Shown here piece after piece: positions 1 through 9,461 of a stretch of 64,000 nt of DNA; position 1 is the stretch's first letter, and each line of letters opens with the position of its first letter. Source of the stretch: Fibrella aestuarina BUZ 2. Its GTDB lineage: Bacteria; Bacteroidota; Bacteroidia; Cytophagales; Spirosomataceae. The stretch spans positions 310,001 through 374,000 of the forward strand of contig NC_020054.1 in NCBI RefSeq assembly GCF_000331105.1. Direction: 5' to 3'. The position numbers and the translations under genes were made by a program. The notes under the pieces are model-generated. The model saw only the letters and a program-made list of their open reading frames with translations. It was not told the origin of the DNA and did not search any database.

Positions 1-2140
1 CCACGCCGTTGATCGTCCGCATCACGTTGTAGACCTGCGTGGCTTCCTTGTCGAGTACGTTCAGGTCCTGCCCGATGATCTTGATCGCCATCGACCCTTT
101 TACGCCCGATACGGCCTCTTCCACGTTGTCAGAAATGGGTTGCGAGAAGCCAAACGTAACACCCCGGAAACGAGCCAGTTTCTGGCGCATCTGTTCGATC
201 AGCTCTTCTTTGCTCACCGCCTTGCCGTTGTTGCGCTCGGGCCAGTCTTCTTTCGGGTACAGGTCCACGAAGAATTCGTTGTTGAAGAAGCCCGTCGGGT
301 CGGTACCGTCGTTGGGACGGCCCGTTTGCGAAATTACGCCGCGCACTTCGGGGAATTCGCTGAACACCGCCCGGAACTTGCGGGTGTAGGCGTAGCTTTC
401 GTCGAGCGACACCGAATAAGGCAGGCTGGCCCGCACGTAAATCGAGCCTTCGTTCAGGCCCGGCAGAAACTCGGAACCGACCCGCGTCAGAAAGAGGAAA
501 CCCGATACCAGCAACGCCCCCACGGCAATACCGATGATGGTTTTGGGCTTACGAATGGCCCAGTCGAGGGCGGGTGTGTACCCTTTAGTGAGCCCTTCGA
601 CCAGCGGGTTATGCCGCTCGCGGACGTTCTTTTTCAGGAAGAGCGAACACAGTAAGGGAATGAGCGTAAGGCTCACGATCAGGGCACCAAGCAGCGCGAA
701 GCCGATCGTCCAAGCGAGTGGACTGAAGAGTTTGCCTTCGACTTTCTGGAAGGCGAAAATGGGCAGCAGGGCCGTGATGATGATGATCTTAGCGATGAAG
801 ATCGACTTGCCCACTTCGGTGGCCGTGCCCGCAATCCAGCTTAGCTTCGCCCGCTTGTTGAACTGCATCATCCCCATGGTTTCGGCCCGGTGCGCCAGCA
901 TGACAAACACCCCTTCGACCATCACCACGGCCCCATCGATGATGATCCCGAAATCGAGTGCGCCGATACTGAGCAGGTTGGCCGTCATGCCCCGCGCTTT
1001 CAGGCAGACAAAGGCAAAGAGCAGCGCCAGCGGAATTACAATGGCCACGGTGAGCGTGGTGCGCCAGTCAGCCAGGAACAGCAGCAGGATGACCGTAACG
1101 AGGAAAATACCCAGAAACACGTTTTCGCCCACCGTATGCATGGTGTAGTTATTCAGCGTGGTGCGGTCGTAGAAGGTTTTGATCTTCACGTCCTTGGGCA
1201 GGATCGAATTGTTCAGCTCGTCGATCTTCTCTTTCAGGGCGGGAATTACCTCGTTGGGGTTTTCGCCTTTCCGCATCACCACGATGCACTCAACCACGTC
1301 GTCCTGCTTGTTGCGACCCACGATACCCAGCCGGGGCTGGAAGGATTCGCGCACCGTGCCCACGTCACGTACCCGGACCGGCACGCCGTTGACGTTATCG
1401 ATGATAATGCCCGCCACGTCTTCGGGTTTGGTGAGCAGGCCAATGCCCCGCACCACGAGCGACTGATTGCCTTGTTTGATCACATCGCCCCCCACGTTGA
1501 TGTTGCTCTGGTGAATGGCATCATCCACGTCGAGCGTCGTAAAGCCGTAGTTAGCTAGCAGCGTAGGGTCGAGACTTACCTCGATGGTTTTCACTTTCCC
1601 GCCGAAGCTCACCACGTCGGCAATGCCAGGAACACTCTTGATCTGCCGCTCGATCACCCAGTCCTGGATGGATTTCAGCTCGGTGATGTCTTTGGTTTTG
1701 CTTTCCAGCGTGAACCGATAAATCTCGCCCGTCGGGCCATACGGCGGCTGAATTTCAGCCTGCACGCCTTCGGGCAGATCGACGTTGGCGATGCGGTTGG
1801 CCACGTTAGTCTGTGCCGTGAAATTGTCGACGCCATCGTCGAAAATCATGGTCACGACAGATAGCCCAAACAGCGACACCGACCGCAGCGTCGTCTTGCG
1901 CGGCACCGAGTTCAACTCGGTTTCGAGCGGGATGGTCACGTAGCGCTCCACCTCCTCGGCTGATCGGCCCGGCCATTGCGTGATCACAATGGTGTTGGTG
2001 TTGGTCACGTCGGGAAACGTCTCGACGGGGGTATTCAGAAAGCTCACCACGCCGCCCACAATCAGGAGCAGGATGCCGAAGAACACCGCAAAGCGGTTCG
2101 TCAGCGAGAAGGTGATGATACTGCGAATGAACTTGTTCAT
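1..2140 (-). CDS. czcA: CzcA/CusA-type heavy-metal RND efflux pump, partial (C-terminus cut by window edge)
   Basis: Inner-membrane proton-driven pump of the HME branch of the RND superfamily, exporting divalent or monovalent metal ions through a CzcB adaptor and CzcC channel. About 713 N-terminal residues are visible of a family length near 1030-1450. The start MNKFIRSIITFSLTNRFAVF is typical of CzcA. The TM4 signature DFGIIIDGAVVMVE, which in HME pumps carries the proton-relay acids, lies at about residues 390-408. Periplasmic porter-domain sequence follows TM1, and a second set of TM segments precedes the edge. It is the last visible gene of a czcCBA set on the minus strand, about 100 nt after the adaptor. 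The metal cannot be read from the sequence. The family call is sure. Confidence 0.93.
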   Translation of the reverse strand, partial: MNKFIRSIITFSLTNRFAVFFGILLLIVGGVVSFLNTPVETFPDVTNTNTIVITQWPGRSAEEVERYVTIPLETELNSVPRKTTLRSVSLFGLSVVTMIFDDGVDNFTAQTNVANRIANVDLPEGVQAEIQPPYGPTGEIYRFTLESKTKDITELKSIQDWVIERQIKSVPGIADVVSFGGKVKTIEVSLDPTLLANYGFTTLDVDDAIHQSNINVGGDVIKQGNQSLVVRGIGLLTKPEDVAGIIIDNVNGVPVRVRDVGTVRESFQPRLGIVGRNKQDDVVECIVVMRKGENPNEVIPALKEKIDELNNSILPKDVKIKTFYDRTTLNNYTMHTVGENVFLGIFLVTVILLLFLADWRTTLTVAIVIPLALLFAFVCLKARGMTANLLSIGALDFGIIIDGAVVMVEGVFVMLAHRAETMGMMQFNKRAKLSWIAGTATEVGKSIFIAKIIIITALLPIFAFQKVEGKLFSPLAWTIGFALLGALIVSLTLIPLLCSLFLKKNVRERHNPLVEGLTKGYTPALDWAIRKPKTIIGIAVGALLVSGFLFLTRVGSEFLPGLNEGSIYVRASLPYSVSLDESYAYTRKFRAVFSEFPEVRGVISQTGRPNDGTDPTGFFNNEFFVDLYPKEDWPERNNGKAVSKEELIEQMRQKLARFRGVTFGFSQPISDNVEEAVSGVKGSMAIKIIGQDLNVLDKEATQVYNVMRTINGV

Positions 2141-2146
2141 AAGCTT

Positions 2147-2238
2147 AAAGAGCGAACGAATGAACGAGCGAAAGAGCGATGCCTACACCGCAAGAGAAAC
2201 AGGCCCCGGCAGGCCACTCTTTCATTCGTTCACTCATT
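2147..2238. repeat. intergenic imperfect inverted repeat, GARYGAAYGA class
   Basis: Arms 2147-2170 and 2215-2238 are complementary at 20 of 24 positions around a 44-nt spacer. The arms consist of degenerate GAACGAATGAACGAG-type units. The element fills the gap between the adaptor and pump genes of the metal efflux operon, so it would be transcribed. It could be a weak attenuator or stability hairpin. Confidence 0.7.
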
Positions 2239-2242
2239 ATTT

Positions 2243-3364
2243 TTAGTCCGTTAAATCATTGTATAGCAGCAGACTTCCTTCCGTCACGACGGTGTTGCCG
2301 GGCTTTAGGTTACCCCCTTCCACGAAGGCATAGCGAGTCGTGTTTTTCTCCACGTTCACTTCCCGCACTTCGTATTTGTCTTTACCTGTTTGCAGAATCA
2401 CGTAGTAATGGTCGCGGTCGAAAACGACGGCTTTCTGGGGCACCGCGAGCACATTGGCCGACGTACCCCCTACCGGACTGGCACCGCCGTTGTTGCCTAC
2501 GTGCACGTGGATGGTGGCAAACATATCGGGTTTGAGCAGCCCGTCTCTGTTGTCGAGCACAATCCGCACCTTGAGCACCCGCGCCTGATTGTCGAGGATG
2601 CTGCTCACGTTGTCGATGTGGCCGCGAAACGTGCGGTCGGGATAAGCCAGCACCTGCACGTCGACGGCTTCACCCTGCTGAATCTGGGGAATATCCTGCT
2701 CATAGACGTTGGCCATCACCCAGATCCGTTGCAAGCTCGAAATGGTGTAGAGCGGGTTCTGGTTGTCGGCGCGCAGGTCCTGACCCGTGTTCACGTTCTT
2801 TTCGACGATGTAACCGCCAATGGGGGCTTTCACCGTGAAGTACGGCTGCCCGTTGCTGGCGTTGGTGCCACCGTAAACCCGCAGCACGTTGGCCGACTTA
2901 CCCAACTCTTCCTGCGCTTTCTTGAGGTTGTTTTTGGCCGTCAGCATATCCGTCTGCGAGGCAAACCCAGCTTTGAACTGCGCTTCGGTGTTTTTCAGCG
3001 CCTGTTGCGCCACTTCCAGATCGGCCTTATCCGACTGGTAGTTGTTCACATAATTCGAGATATCGCCCGAGCGGATCACGGCCAGGTCCTGCCCCTTTTT
3101 TACGTAAGCGCCCAGCGTTACGTTGGCTTTCTCGACGTTGCCCGATACCAGCGGAAACACCCGCACGACGTTGTCCTGGTCGAAGGTAACAGTACCGTTG
3201 AGCGTCAGTTCGTTTTCGGGGTTCATGCGCCGAACCGAATCGGTCAGAAAGCTGGCCGTTGAATCAGCGGCAGACGTGGGTACGTTGGCCGCTTTTTCGT
3301 CCTGTTTATGCCCACAGGCAGCCAGCAGCAGCAGGGCGGGAATGATGAGGTGTGTCGTTTTCAT
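2243..3364 (-). CDS. czcB: RND efflux periplasmic adaptor, CzcB-like lipoprotein
   Basis: Membrane-fusion protein linking the CzcA pump to the outer-membrane channel. I chose the ATG at 3364 because it gives a clean lipoprotein signal (MKTTHLIIPALLLLAACGHK, lipobox LAAC, Cys about residue 17). A longer reading from 3430 would run through repeat sequence. The 373-residue product has the usual order of barrel/lipoyl halves (VEKANVTLGAYVKKGQDLAV), a central alpha-hairpin (about 110-180), the second lipoyl half (VKAPIGGYIVEKNVNTGQDL) and C-terminal beta-barrel and membrane-proximal domains. It sits between the CzcC and CzcA genes. The metal specificity is inferred only from the HME-type pump. Confidence 0.92.
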   Translation of the reverse strand: MKTTHLIIPALLLLAACGHKQDEKAANVPTSAADSTASFLTDSVRRMNPENELTLNGTVTFDQDNVVRVFPLVSGNVEKANVTLGAYVKKGQDLAVIRSGDISNYVNNYQSDKADLEVAQQALKNTEAQFKAGFASQTDMLTAKNNLKKAQEELGKSANVLRVYGGTNASNGQPYFTVKAPIGGYIVEKNVNTGQDLRADNQNPLYTISSLQRIWVMANVYEQDIPQIQQGEAVDVQVLAYPDRTFRGHIDNVSSILDNQARVLKVRIVLDNRDGLLKPDMFATIHVHVGNNGGASPVGGTSANVLAVPQKAVVFDRDHYYVILQTGKDKYEVREVNVEKNTTRYAFVEGGNLKPGNTVVTEGSLLLYNDLTD

Positions 3365-3370
3365 GGAGTC

Positions 3371-3445
3371 GAAAAGTGAGAGCGCGAAAGAGTGAATGCG
3401 GAACGTACCTGCGAAGAGCATTTCGCTCATTCACTCGTTCACTCA
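3371..3445. repeat. degenerate inverted repeat, GAGYGAAYGA class
   Basis: The gap between the channel and adaptor genes has GAGTGA/GCGAAAGAG units on one side and CATTCACTCGTTCACTC on the other. The arms are opposite in sense but have many mismatches, so this is an eroded member of the class seen at 2147-2238 in the same operon. Confidence 0.5.
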
Positions 3446-4789
3446 TTAAAAGAAGCGCGTGTTGGTTACGTAATCGAGCTGTTGCTGGCTCTGAAACAGG
3501 TTGTTAAGCAGATTGATGTGGTTGAGTTGCGCCTGTTGGTAGGTCCTGATTTTGTCGAGGTAATCGAGCAAGCCAATGACACGGCCATTGTAGGCCTTGG
3601 TAGCTTCCGTCGAGATCGTCTGGATGCGGTCGAGGTAACCAGCGGGGCGATCGTTCAACTGTGCGTAATAGGCGTTGAGTTTGTCGTAGGCGTTGAGCAC
3701 ATCGCTCTGCACCACGGCCTGCTGGTTTTCGACGCCCGCCTCCGCTGTTTTCGACGCCAATTCGGCGGCTCGAATGCCCCCCTGATTGCGGTTGCGCACG
3801 GGCAGATCCATCGCCGCCTGTAGTCCCGTAAAGTTGGTGAAGGCGTTGCCGTACCGCTCATACAGCACACCCAGCGTCAGATCGGGCGTGCGTCGGGCCT
3901 TTTCGAGGGTCAGGCTACGCTGCGCGTTGGTGATCTGTTCCTGCGTCAGGGCCAAGTCGGGCCGGTTGGTCAGGGCCGAGTCGAGCGCCGACGCCAGCAC
4001 GGGCATCGGTTTGGTGGTCACGGGCAATTCGGTCGGTAAAATGAACGTACCGGCGCTCTGACGAAGCAGGACCCGTAGCGTCGCCTGCTCATCGGCAATC
4101 TGCGCCCGGTAGTTCGAGATGTTGGCTTGCAGGTCACGGTTGGCCACGTCGAGCCGGGTTACCTCATACTGGGCTGCGCCGCCCGTTTGCAACGCAATCC
4201 GCGTCGACTCGACGAGCCGCTGCTGCCTGGCCAATTCGGCCTGAAACAGGTTCAGCGCCTGCAAGTCGAAATACAAATCGGCGTAGGTGCTGTAAAGTTG
4301 GTAGCGGATCGACCGCAGTACGTCGCGAAAGGCGATCTGCGCCAGACTGCGGTTGCTTTCGGCCAGCGCAATCAGTTTGCTACGCTTACCCGCCAGCAGA
4401 ATCACCTGCTGAAGTTGCAGGGCAACGTACCCACTGTTGAATGTCTGCGCGTTGAGTTCGGCCTGCGACGGTGTCGCCAGTGGCAGCACTTTTCCCGTGT
4501 TGGGGTTATACAGGTTGGTTTGAAACCACAGGTTTGGGTTGGGGCGCAGACCCGCCTGCGTGATGTTGGCACCAGCGATATCGATCTGGTATTTCTGAGC
4601 CAGCAACTGGTAGTTTCGCGCTAGCACCTGCGCTTCCAGTTGAGGCAGATTCAGGCGAATGGTGTCGGTAGCCGTTGGTGTGGTGGGCACATCAACAGTG
4701 CGGGGCTGAGCCTGCGCGGCCAGGCCAATGAGCCAAAACAGATTAGAAAACAACCAGCTTCTGGGGCCGCTTCCAATGCTAAAAGTCAT
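3446..4789 (-). CDS. czcC: TolC-family outer-membrane efflux channel, CzcC-like
   Basis: Outer-membrane exit duct for the CzcAB metal efflux system. The protein has 447 residues, with an N-terminal export signal ending near AAQAQ (about 25-28). Two outer-membrane-efflux repeats follow, rich in long coiled helices: a first unit at about 45-240 (LPQLEAQVLARNYQLLAQKY onward) and a second at about 260-440 (ALTNRPDLALTQEQITNAQ). It is the first gene of the minus-strand czcCBA order, and its promoter should lie in the 4790-5014 region shared with the divergent porin. Length and architecture are normal for CzcC; the metal substrate is not readable. Confidence 0.9.
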   Translation of the reverse strand: MTFSIGSGPRSWLFSNLFWLIGLAAQAQPRTVDVPTTPTATDTIRLNLPQLEAQVLARNYQLLAQKYQIDIAGANITQAGLRPNPNLWFQTNLYNPNTGKVLPLATPSQAELNAQTFNSGYVALQLQQVILLAGKRSKLIALAESNRSLAQIAFRDVLRSIRYQLYSTYADLYFDLQALNLFQAELARQQRLVESTRIALQTGGAAQYEVTRLDVANRDLQANISNYRAQIADEQATLRVLLRQSAGTFILPTELPVTTKPMPVLASALDSALTNRPDLALTQEQITNAQRSLTLEKARRTPDLTLGVLYERYGNAFTNFTGLQAAMDLPVRNRNQGGIRAAELASKTAEAGVENQQAVVQSDVLNAYDKLNAYYAQLNDRPAGYLDRIQTISTEATKAYNGRVIGLLDYLDKIRTYQQAQLNHINLLNNLFQSQQQLDYVTNTRFF

Positions 4790-5014
4790 AGTAATAACAG
4801 CGTTCGGTGTAGTAGTCGGCCCTATGTAGAATTACATCGGCTTTCTGGCTGCAAGTACTCGTGGTGCTGTTAAGGGCCGCTTAAAGAGCTATTAAGCCTG
4901 TCTTAAATACCTTGTTGTTTATCCTTAGTTTTATCATGGCCTTTTAATTAACCCCTCATCTGTCTTTAATACCCCCCCGGTAGGTTGCGCGCTTTCGCCA
5001 GATCACACTGAGCC

Positions 5015-6421
5015 ATGCGCTTTCTCATCAGCCGTACCCCTTGTTTCGTTCTCCTTTTTTCCGCGCTTTCTTTTTCCGCCATCGCTCAGAAAGACAACAA
5101 CAATAATTACCTGGACTCATCCAGCAATTGGAGCTTACACTACCAGTTCACAACGATTGTGCAGGGCCACACGGGCTTCCGGGGCGCTGGGTACGTTGGC
5201 CGAAACACGCTCAGCGATTTACCCGACACAACGCTTTCGGTCACGACAACCCTGTTTGTGGGGCGGCGGCTCTGGAAAGGCGCCGGCCTCTACCTTAACC
5301 CGGAGATTGCGGGCGGGCGGGGTGTGGGGCACCGCGATCCGAGTGCGCCTTACGACGAGACGCTCTACAATGCAGCGGTAGGGCTGGGTGGCTTTCCCAA
5401 CGGCGAATCGTTCCGGATCGGGAGTGCCAAGCCCGCCGTGTATGTGGCTCGCTTTTATATGGAGCAGGTGTTTGCGCTGCCCGGTGCCCAGCCGGAGAAC
5501 ATCGAATCGGAGGCGAACCACGTGAAGCAGCAACGGCCCGACGCCCGCGTGGTCATTACGGCGGGGAAATTTTCGGTGGCCGATATTTTCGACAACAACC
5601 GCTACTCACATGACCCCCGCACCCAATTTATGAACTGGTCGCTGATGAGCTACGGCGCCTGGGATTACCCCGCCAACACGCGTGGCTATACCTGGGGGCT
5701 GGCGCTAGAATATGTGCGGCCCGCCTATGAACTGCGCGTAGCCTACAGCCTTATGCCCAAAACGGCCAATGGCGGCGTGCTTGACTGGAACGTGGGGCAG
5801 TCGGGGGGGCTGACGGTCGAGCTGGAAAGCCGCTATCGCCTGCTGAAACAGCCCGGCACGGTGCGGCTGCTTGGCTTCCGCAACACGTCGAAAGCGCCGC
5901 ACTACGCCGACGCCACGCAGCGGCTGCTAACCGGCACGTATAACCCAGACCGACCCTACATTATATATGGTGATCAATATGGCGGGGTGAAGTATGGTTT
6001 CGGGCTGAGTCTTGAGCAGCCTCTGGCCCGGAATAGCGGCCTGTTTGCCCGCGTCAGCTGGAACGATGGCAAAACGGCGACCTGGGCCTTTACCGAAATT
6101 GACCGGAGCCTGGCGGTGGGGGCGTTTCTGGCCGGTCATGCCTGGGGGCGGCCCGAAGACGCGCTGGGCATTGCGGGGGTCGTCAACGGACTATCGCCCG
6201 AACACGTGGCCTTTCTGAATGCAGGCGGCGTGGCCTTTATGCTCGGTGATGGCCGACTACCCAATTACCAGACGGAGCAGATTCTGGAGGCCTTTTACAA
6301 GACCCGCCTCACCCGCACCCTGTTCCTAACCGCCGACTACCAGCTGATCGACAACCCCGGCTACAACGGCGACCGCGGCCCGGTGAACCTGTTCGCTATA
6401 CGTACCCACGTGGAATTTTAA
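5015..6421 (+). CDS. carbohydrate porin, OprB-like
   Basis: Predicted outer-membrane beta-barrel of 468 residues with a signal peptide ending near AIAQ (about 25). The motif block around residues 188-225 (ITAGKFSVADIFDNNRYSHD, then PRTQFMNWSLMSYGAWDYPA) is typical of proteins annotated as carbohydrate-selective porins. Alternating aromatic strands run to a terminal HVEF, a barrel-type C-terminal Phe. It is transcribed divergently from the metal efflux operon, so either sugar or metal-linked permeability is possible. The substrate is unknown; the porin call is fairly sure. Confidence 0.8.
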   Translation: MRFLISRTPCFVLLFSALSFSAIAQKDNNNNYLDSSSNWSLHYQFTTIVQGHTGFRGAGYVGRNTLSDLPDTTLSVTTTLFVGRRLWKGAGLYLNPEIAGGRGVGHRDPSAPYDETLYNAAVGLGGFPNGESFRIGSAKPAVYVARFYMEQVFALPGAQPENIESEANHVKQQRPDARVVITAGKFSVADIFDNNRYSHDPRTQFMNWSLMSYGAWDYPANTRGYTWGLALEYVRPAYELRVAYSLMPKTANGGVLDWNVGQSGGLTVELESRYRLLKQPGTVRLLGFRNTSKAPHYADATQRLLTGTYNPDRPYIIYGDQYGGVKYGFGLSLEQPLARNSGLFARVSWNDGKTATWAFTEIDRSLAVGAFLAGHAWGRPEDALGIAGVVNGLSPEHVAFLNAGGVAFMLGDGRLPNYQTEQILEAFYKTRLTRTLFLTADYQLIDNPGYNGDRGPVNLFAIRTHVEF

Positions 6422-6438
6422 AACAGAGGACTATTTTT

Positions 6439-7737
6439 TTACTCTTCCGCCAGCACGCGCGAGATATTCATGCGGTAGACGCCTAACGCGGGCAGCGCCG
6501 CCGATACCAGCCCGATACCAATGGCGACGGCAAGCAGCCACCATTCGTCGGGCAGGATGGCGAGGTTGGCAAGGCTGTAATGGTAGTTTCCCTCGACAAA
6601 CTGCGACAGCAGCCACAGCCCCAGCCGGCTGATGGCCAACCCGGCAACGAAGCCAATCAGCGCCAATACCAGTCCTTCGAGTAATAACATTCCGAATAGC
6701 TGCGCCCGCGTGGCCCCCATCGAGAGCATCAGCGCCATTTCATAGCGGCGTTCTTTCAGCGAGTTGTAGAGCGATACAAACACGCTGATACCCGCCACGA
6801 TGATAATGGCCAGGGCCAGCCCGCGCAGGGTTTGCACGCCAACGCCCAGCAGTTCAAACAGCCGGTTTACCTCAATGGCTGGCAGGGCCGCCTGTAGCTT
6901 CGAATTGTTGTCGATGCCCCGCTTGAGCATCATCCCCATCGGGTTACGGAATTTGATCAGCATGGCCGTGATCTCGGGGCCGGGGCCAGCTTCGTGCTCG
7001 TCGGGGCCTTCCTCTGATACCGCTGCGCCCGGCCCGTCAGCGCCCGCAGGTACGTTGGCCGCTACCTCGTCGTGGTGTTCTTCATGCTCGTCGTGTCCGG
7101 CTTCACCATCTTCGTGCTCCTCATGGTTGTGCACCGCCCAGATGCTCGACACGTTGGTCAGGATGAGCTGATCGCAGACGCTGTTGCTGGGGGCCAGAAT
7201 GCCGACCACCTTGTATTTTTTGTCGCCATGTTCTTCGCCATTGGCGTCCAGCCCGTGCTGACTGGCGAATGAATCGCCAACTTTCAGGCCTGTGATTTCG
7301 GCCACGCGCGGGCCAAGCACCACCTCCAGATCGGCCGCGAAGGGTTTTCCCTCACCAATGGTAGCCCCGAAGTGATCGAGGTATTTCTGGTTGGTACCCA
7401 CGATACGAAACGAGCGGTAGCTGTCGCCCATCGCCAGCGGAATCGCCGTTTTGATGAGCGGATTGCGCGTCAGGCGTTGGGCTTCCTCAAGCGGAATATT
7501 GCCGGTGGGTGAGTCGATCTGGTAGATACTCGACAGAATCAGTTGCAGCGGCGATCCTTTGGCCCCAATGACCATATCGATCCCGCGCACGTTGCGGCTA
7601 AACTGATCCTGCAATTGCTTGTTGAGCAGCAGCAGCAGCGAAATAATGGCAATCCCCAGCGTCATCAGCAGGCCGCTCAGGAAGCTGCTCAACGGCTTAT
7701 CTTTCAGGTTACTCCACGAAATCTTGGCGAGGTTCAT
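6439..7737 (-). CDS. FtsX/MacB-type ABC transporter permease with His-rich loop
   Basis: Integral membrane subunit of a type VII (MacB/LolE-like) ABC system. There is one N-terminal TM helix (about 18-40), a large extracytoplasmic domain, and three C-terminal TM helices (about 300-325, 350-375, 395-420) with the conserved SLKERRYEMALMLSMGATR coupling region. Residues about 200-225 form a run of His, Glu and Asp (HNHEEHEDGEAGHDEHEEHH), followed by an acidic Gly/Pro tract to about 252; this is not usual for the family and suggests metal binding. No ATPase partner lies next to it in the window. It converges with the porin, 17 nt apart. Confidence 0.85.
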   Translation of the reverse strand: MNLAKISWSNLKDKPLSSFLSGLLMTLGIAIISLLLLLNKQLQDQFSRNVRGIDMVIGAKGSPLQLILSSIYQIDSPTGNIPLEEAQRLTRNPLIKTAIPLAMGDSYRSFRIVGTNQKYLDHFGATIGEGKPFAADLEVVLGPRVAEITGLKVGDSFASQHGLDANGEEHGDKKYKVVGILAPSNSVCDQLILTNVSSIWAVHNHEEHEDGEAGHDEHEEHHDEVAANVPAGADGPGAAVSEEGPDEHEAGPGPEITAMLIKFRNPMGMMLKRGIDNNSKLQAALPAIEVNRLFELLGVGVQTLRGLALAIIIVAGISVFVSLYNSLKERRYEMALMLSMGATRAQLFGMLLLEGLVLALIGFVAGLAISRLGLWLLSQFVEGNYHYSLANLAILPDEWWLLAVAIGIGLVSAALPALGVYRMNISRVLAEE

Positions 7738-7791
7738 AAATAAAGAGTGAAAGAAGGAATGAGCGACGGCGGAAACCCGCGCCCGACGGGG

Positions 7792-8226
7792 TCAGATCGG
7801 CAGAGAAAAATGATGGCTACTGATACGGAATCGTTTGTTCAGGTAAAGGCGGTGGGCCTCGGCGCGGTTCTCGCCATGGCCCGAATCCAGCGAGACCTGC
7901 TGAAAACCAGCCTGCCTAGCATGGTCGATCACAAAATCGAGCAACGCGCCTGCGTAACCATTACCCCGCGCCGTCGGCAGCGTGGAAAGATCATCGATAT
8001 AAATCGTTTTGCCCGATACCAGCAGGGTCATTTTCCGAAAGGTAATCACAGCGGGCGCGTCGGTCTCGTCGCCGAGATCGACAAACGCCACGCTAAACCG
8101 CTCATGGGCCTGCTGCTCCTGCACAAGCGCCAGAATCTGTTCGGCAGTCAGGTGGGGACGCAGCGCCAGTAGGGCGGGTAAACAACGACGCAGGTCGGCT
8201 TCGGTTTGGGCAAGACGAATGAGCAT
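7792..8226 (-). CDS. GNAT-family N-acetyltransferase
   Basis: Small 144-residue GCN5-related acetyltransferase that transfers acetyl from acetyl-CoA to an unknown amine. The acetyl-CoA loop region is seen as LPTARGNGYAGALLDFVIDH (about 88-107), and the preceding strand IYIDDLSTLP is typical. The C-terminus AEAHRLYLNKRFRISSHHFS matches the last GNAT strands. It lies between the ABC permease and hemC on the same strand with short gaps, but no functional link is evident. Confidence 0.87.
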   Translation of the reverse strand: MLIRLAQTEADLRRCLPALLALRPHLTAEQILALVQEQQAHERFSVAFVDLGDETDAPAVITFRKMTLLVSGKTIYIDDLSTLPTARGNGYAGALLDFVIDHARQAGFQQVSLDSGHGENRAEAHRLYLNKRFRISSHHFSLPI

Positions 8227-8252
8227 AACGATGATGAGGGTGAGTAGACCGG

Positions 8253-9179
8253 TTAGAGTGCCGCCCGAATGCCCTGTAGCATAGCGTCGCCACCCCGCGT
8301 CAGCACGGCTTCGGCAAGGTCGTGACCCAGTTTTTCGGCCTCAGCAGGTGGCCCCACAAAGGTTTCGCGCAGCCACTCGTTGCCATCAAGGCTGATGATA
8401 CCACCCGTCAGGCTGACCTGGCCCTCGGTCGTGTGGGTCGCCAGCGCAAACACGGGAATGCTACAGCCACCTTCCAGCCGACGCAGGTAAGCCCGTTCGG
8501 CTTTCACGCACACTTCGGTTGGTTCATGATTGGTCAGTCGACGAACGGCGGCCAGCTTATCGAGGGGCAGTGTATCGGCCACTTCAATGGCCACACTCCC
8601 CTGCCCCACGGCTGGCGTAAAGTCGTCGGTGGGCAAATGTTCGGCAATGAGGTCATCATAGTGCATCCGGTGTACGCCCGCATAGGCCAGTAGCAGCGCG
8701 TCGCATTGGCCTTCGTCGAGTTTGCGCAGGCGCGTTTGCAGGTTGCCGCGCATATCGACGACCTTGATGTGCGGACAGTAATGCTTCAGCATAGCTACCC
8801 GCCGCGTTGACGACGTACCCACGACGAAAGCCTGCCCACTCGTCAGCGAGAGAGTGGTATCACGGCTGACGAGCACATCGTTCACCCGTTCGCGTTCGGT
8901 AAAGGCAATAAGGCTCAGATCAGCGGGGAGGCTCGATTGCAAGTCTTTGGCCGAATGCACGGCGATGTCGATCTGCCCGGCGCGGAGCTGATCTTCCAGT
9001 TCCTGCGTAAATACGCCCTTGCTTCCTATCTTCGACAGCGACCGGTCCAGGATCTGATCGCCTTTGGTTTCAATCAACACCAGTTCAGACGTGAGGCCAC
9101 CCGCCTGAAGCAATTCCTGTATGTATTCAGCCTGCCAGAGTGCCAGCCGGCTGCTACGGGTTCCAATCCGAATATGCAT
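8253..9179 (-). CDS. hemC: hydroxymethylbilane synthase (porphobilinogen deaminase)
   Basis: Polymerises four porphobilinogen molecules into hydroxymethylbilane in cytosolic tetrapyrrole synthesis. I start it at the ATG at 9179 (MHIRIGTRSSRLALWQAEYI), the canonical family N-terminus; longer readings add unrelated sequence. The product is 308 residues, normal length. The dipyrromethane-cofactor cysteine is in LRRLEGGCSIP, about residue 239. Other family blocks are visible: KGDQILDRSLSKIGSKGVFT, AVHSAKDLQSSLP and GTSSTRRVAML. No other hem gene is adjacent. A perfect TAnnTTTG element lies a few bases before the start. Confidence 0.96.
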   Translation of the reverse strand: MHIRIGTRSSRLALWQAEYIQELLQAGGLTSELVLIETKGDQILDRSLSKIGSKGVFTQELEDQLRAGQIDIAVHSAKDLQSSLPADLSLIAFTERERVNDVLVSRDTTLSLTSGQAFVVGTSSTRRVAMLKHYCPHIKVVDMRGNLQTRLRKLDEGQCDALLLAYAGVHRMHYDDLIAEHLPTDDFTPAVGQGSVAIEVADTLPLDKLAAVRRLTNHEPTEVCVKAERAYLRRLEGGCSIPVFALATHTTEGQVSLTGGIISLDGNEWLRETFVGPPAEAEKLGHDLAEAVLTRGGDAMLQGIRAAL

Positions 9180-9183
9180 AGTA

Positions 9184-9191
9184 CAAAGGTA
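9184..9191 (-). promoter_or_regulatory. -7 promoter element TACCTTTG for hemC
   Basis: Read on the minus strand this is TACCTTTG, a perfect match to the Bacteroidota sigma-A -7 consensus TAnnTTTG, ending 4 nt before the hemC ATG. No clear TTTG/TTG -33 element stands at the usual distance. If used, the transcript would be nearly leaderless. Confidence 0.5.
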
Positions 9192-9461
9192 CAAACCATT
9201 AGCGGACGCGTGATGAGCTACAATGGATTGGCTGCACCGCTGAAGCCGTTCAGCCGCTACGATCTCTACAGTTGTGCGCAATTTTTGCCACACTGTTTCC
9301 CACATCCCACACTAGCTTCAACGCCAGTAACAACCCGCCAAAAAGGCTGATTTTGAGCCAGAATGGCTGTTTTCTCTGACACATTGGCGTTAAAAAAGCG
9401 CATTTTTCAGGTCGGCACAGGATTTGAATAATGGTATGCAGAACAGTAAACAACCAATACG

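Noticed and set aside
2390..3262. 290-codon plus-strand ORF
   Set aside because: Complement of the CzcB gene; its sequence is a shadow frame rich in His/Val/Arg.
9250..9453. 67-codon minus-strand ORF overlapping hemC's upstream region
   Set aside because: No family, signal or neighbour supports it, and it overlaps the hemC promoter region.
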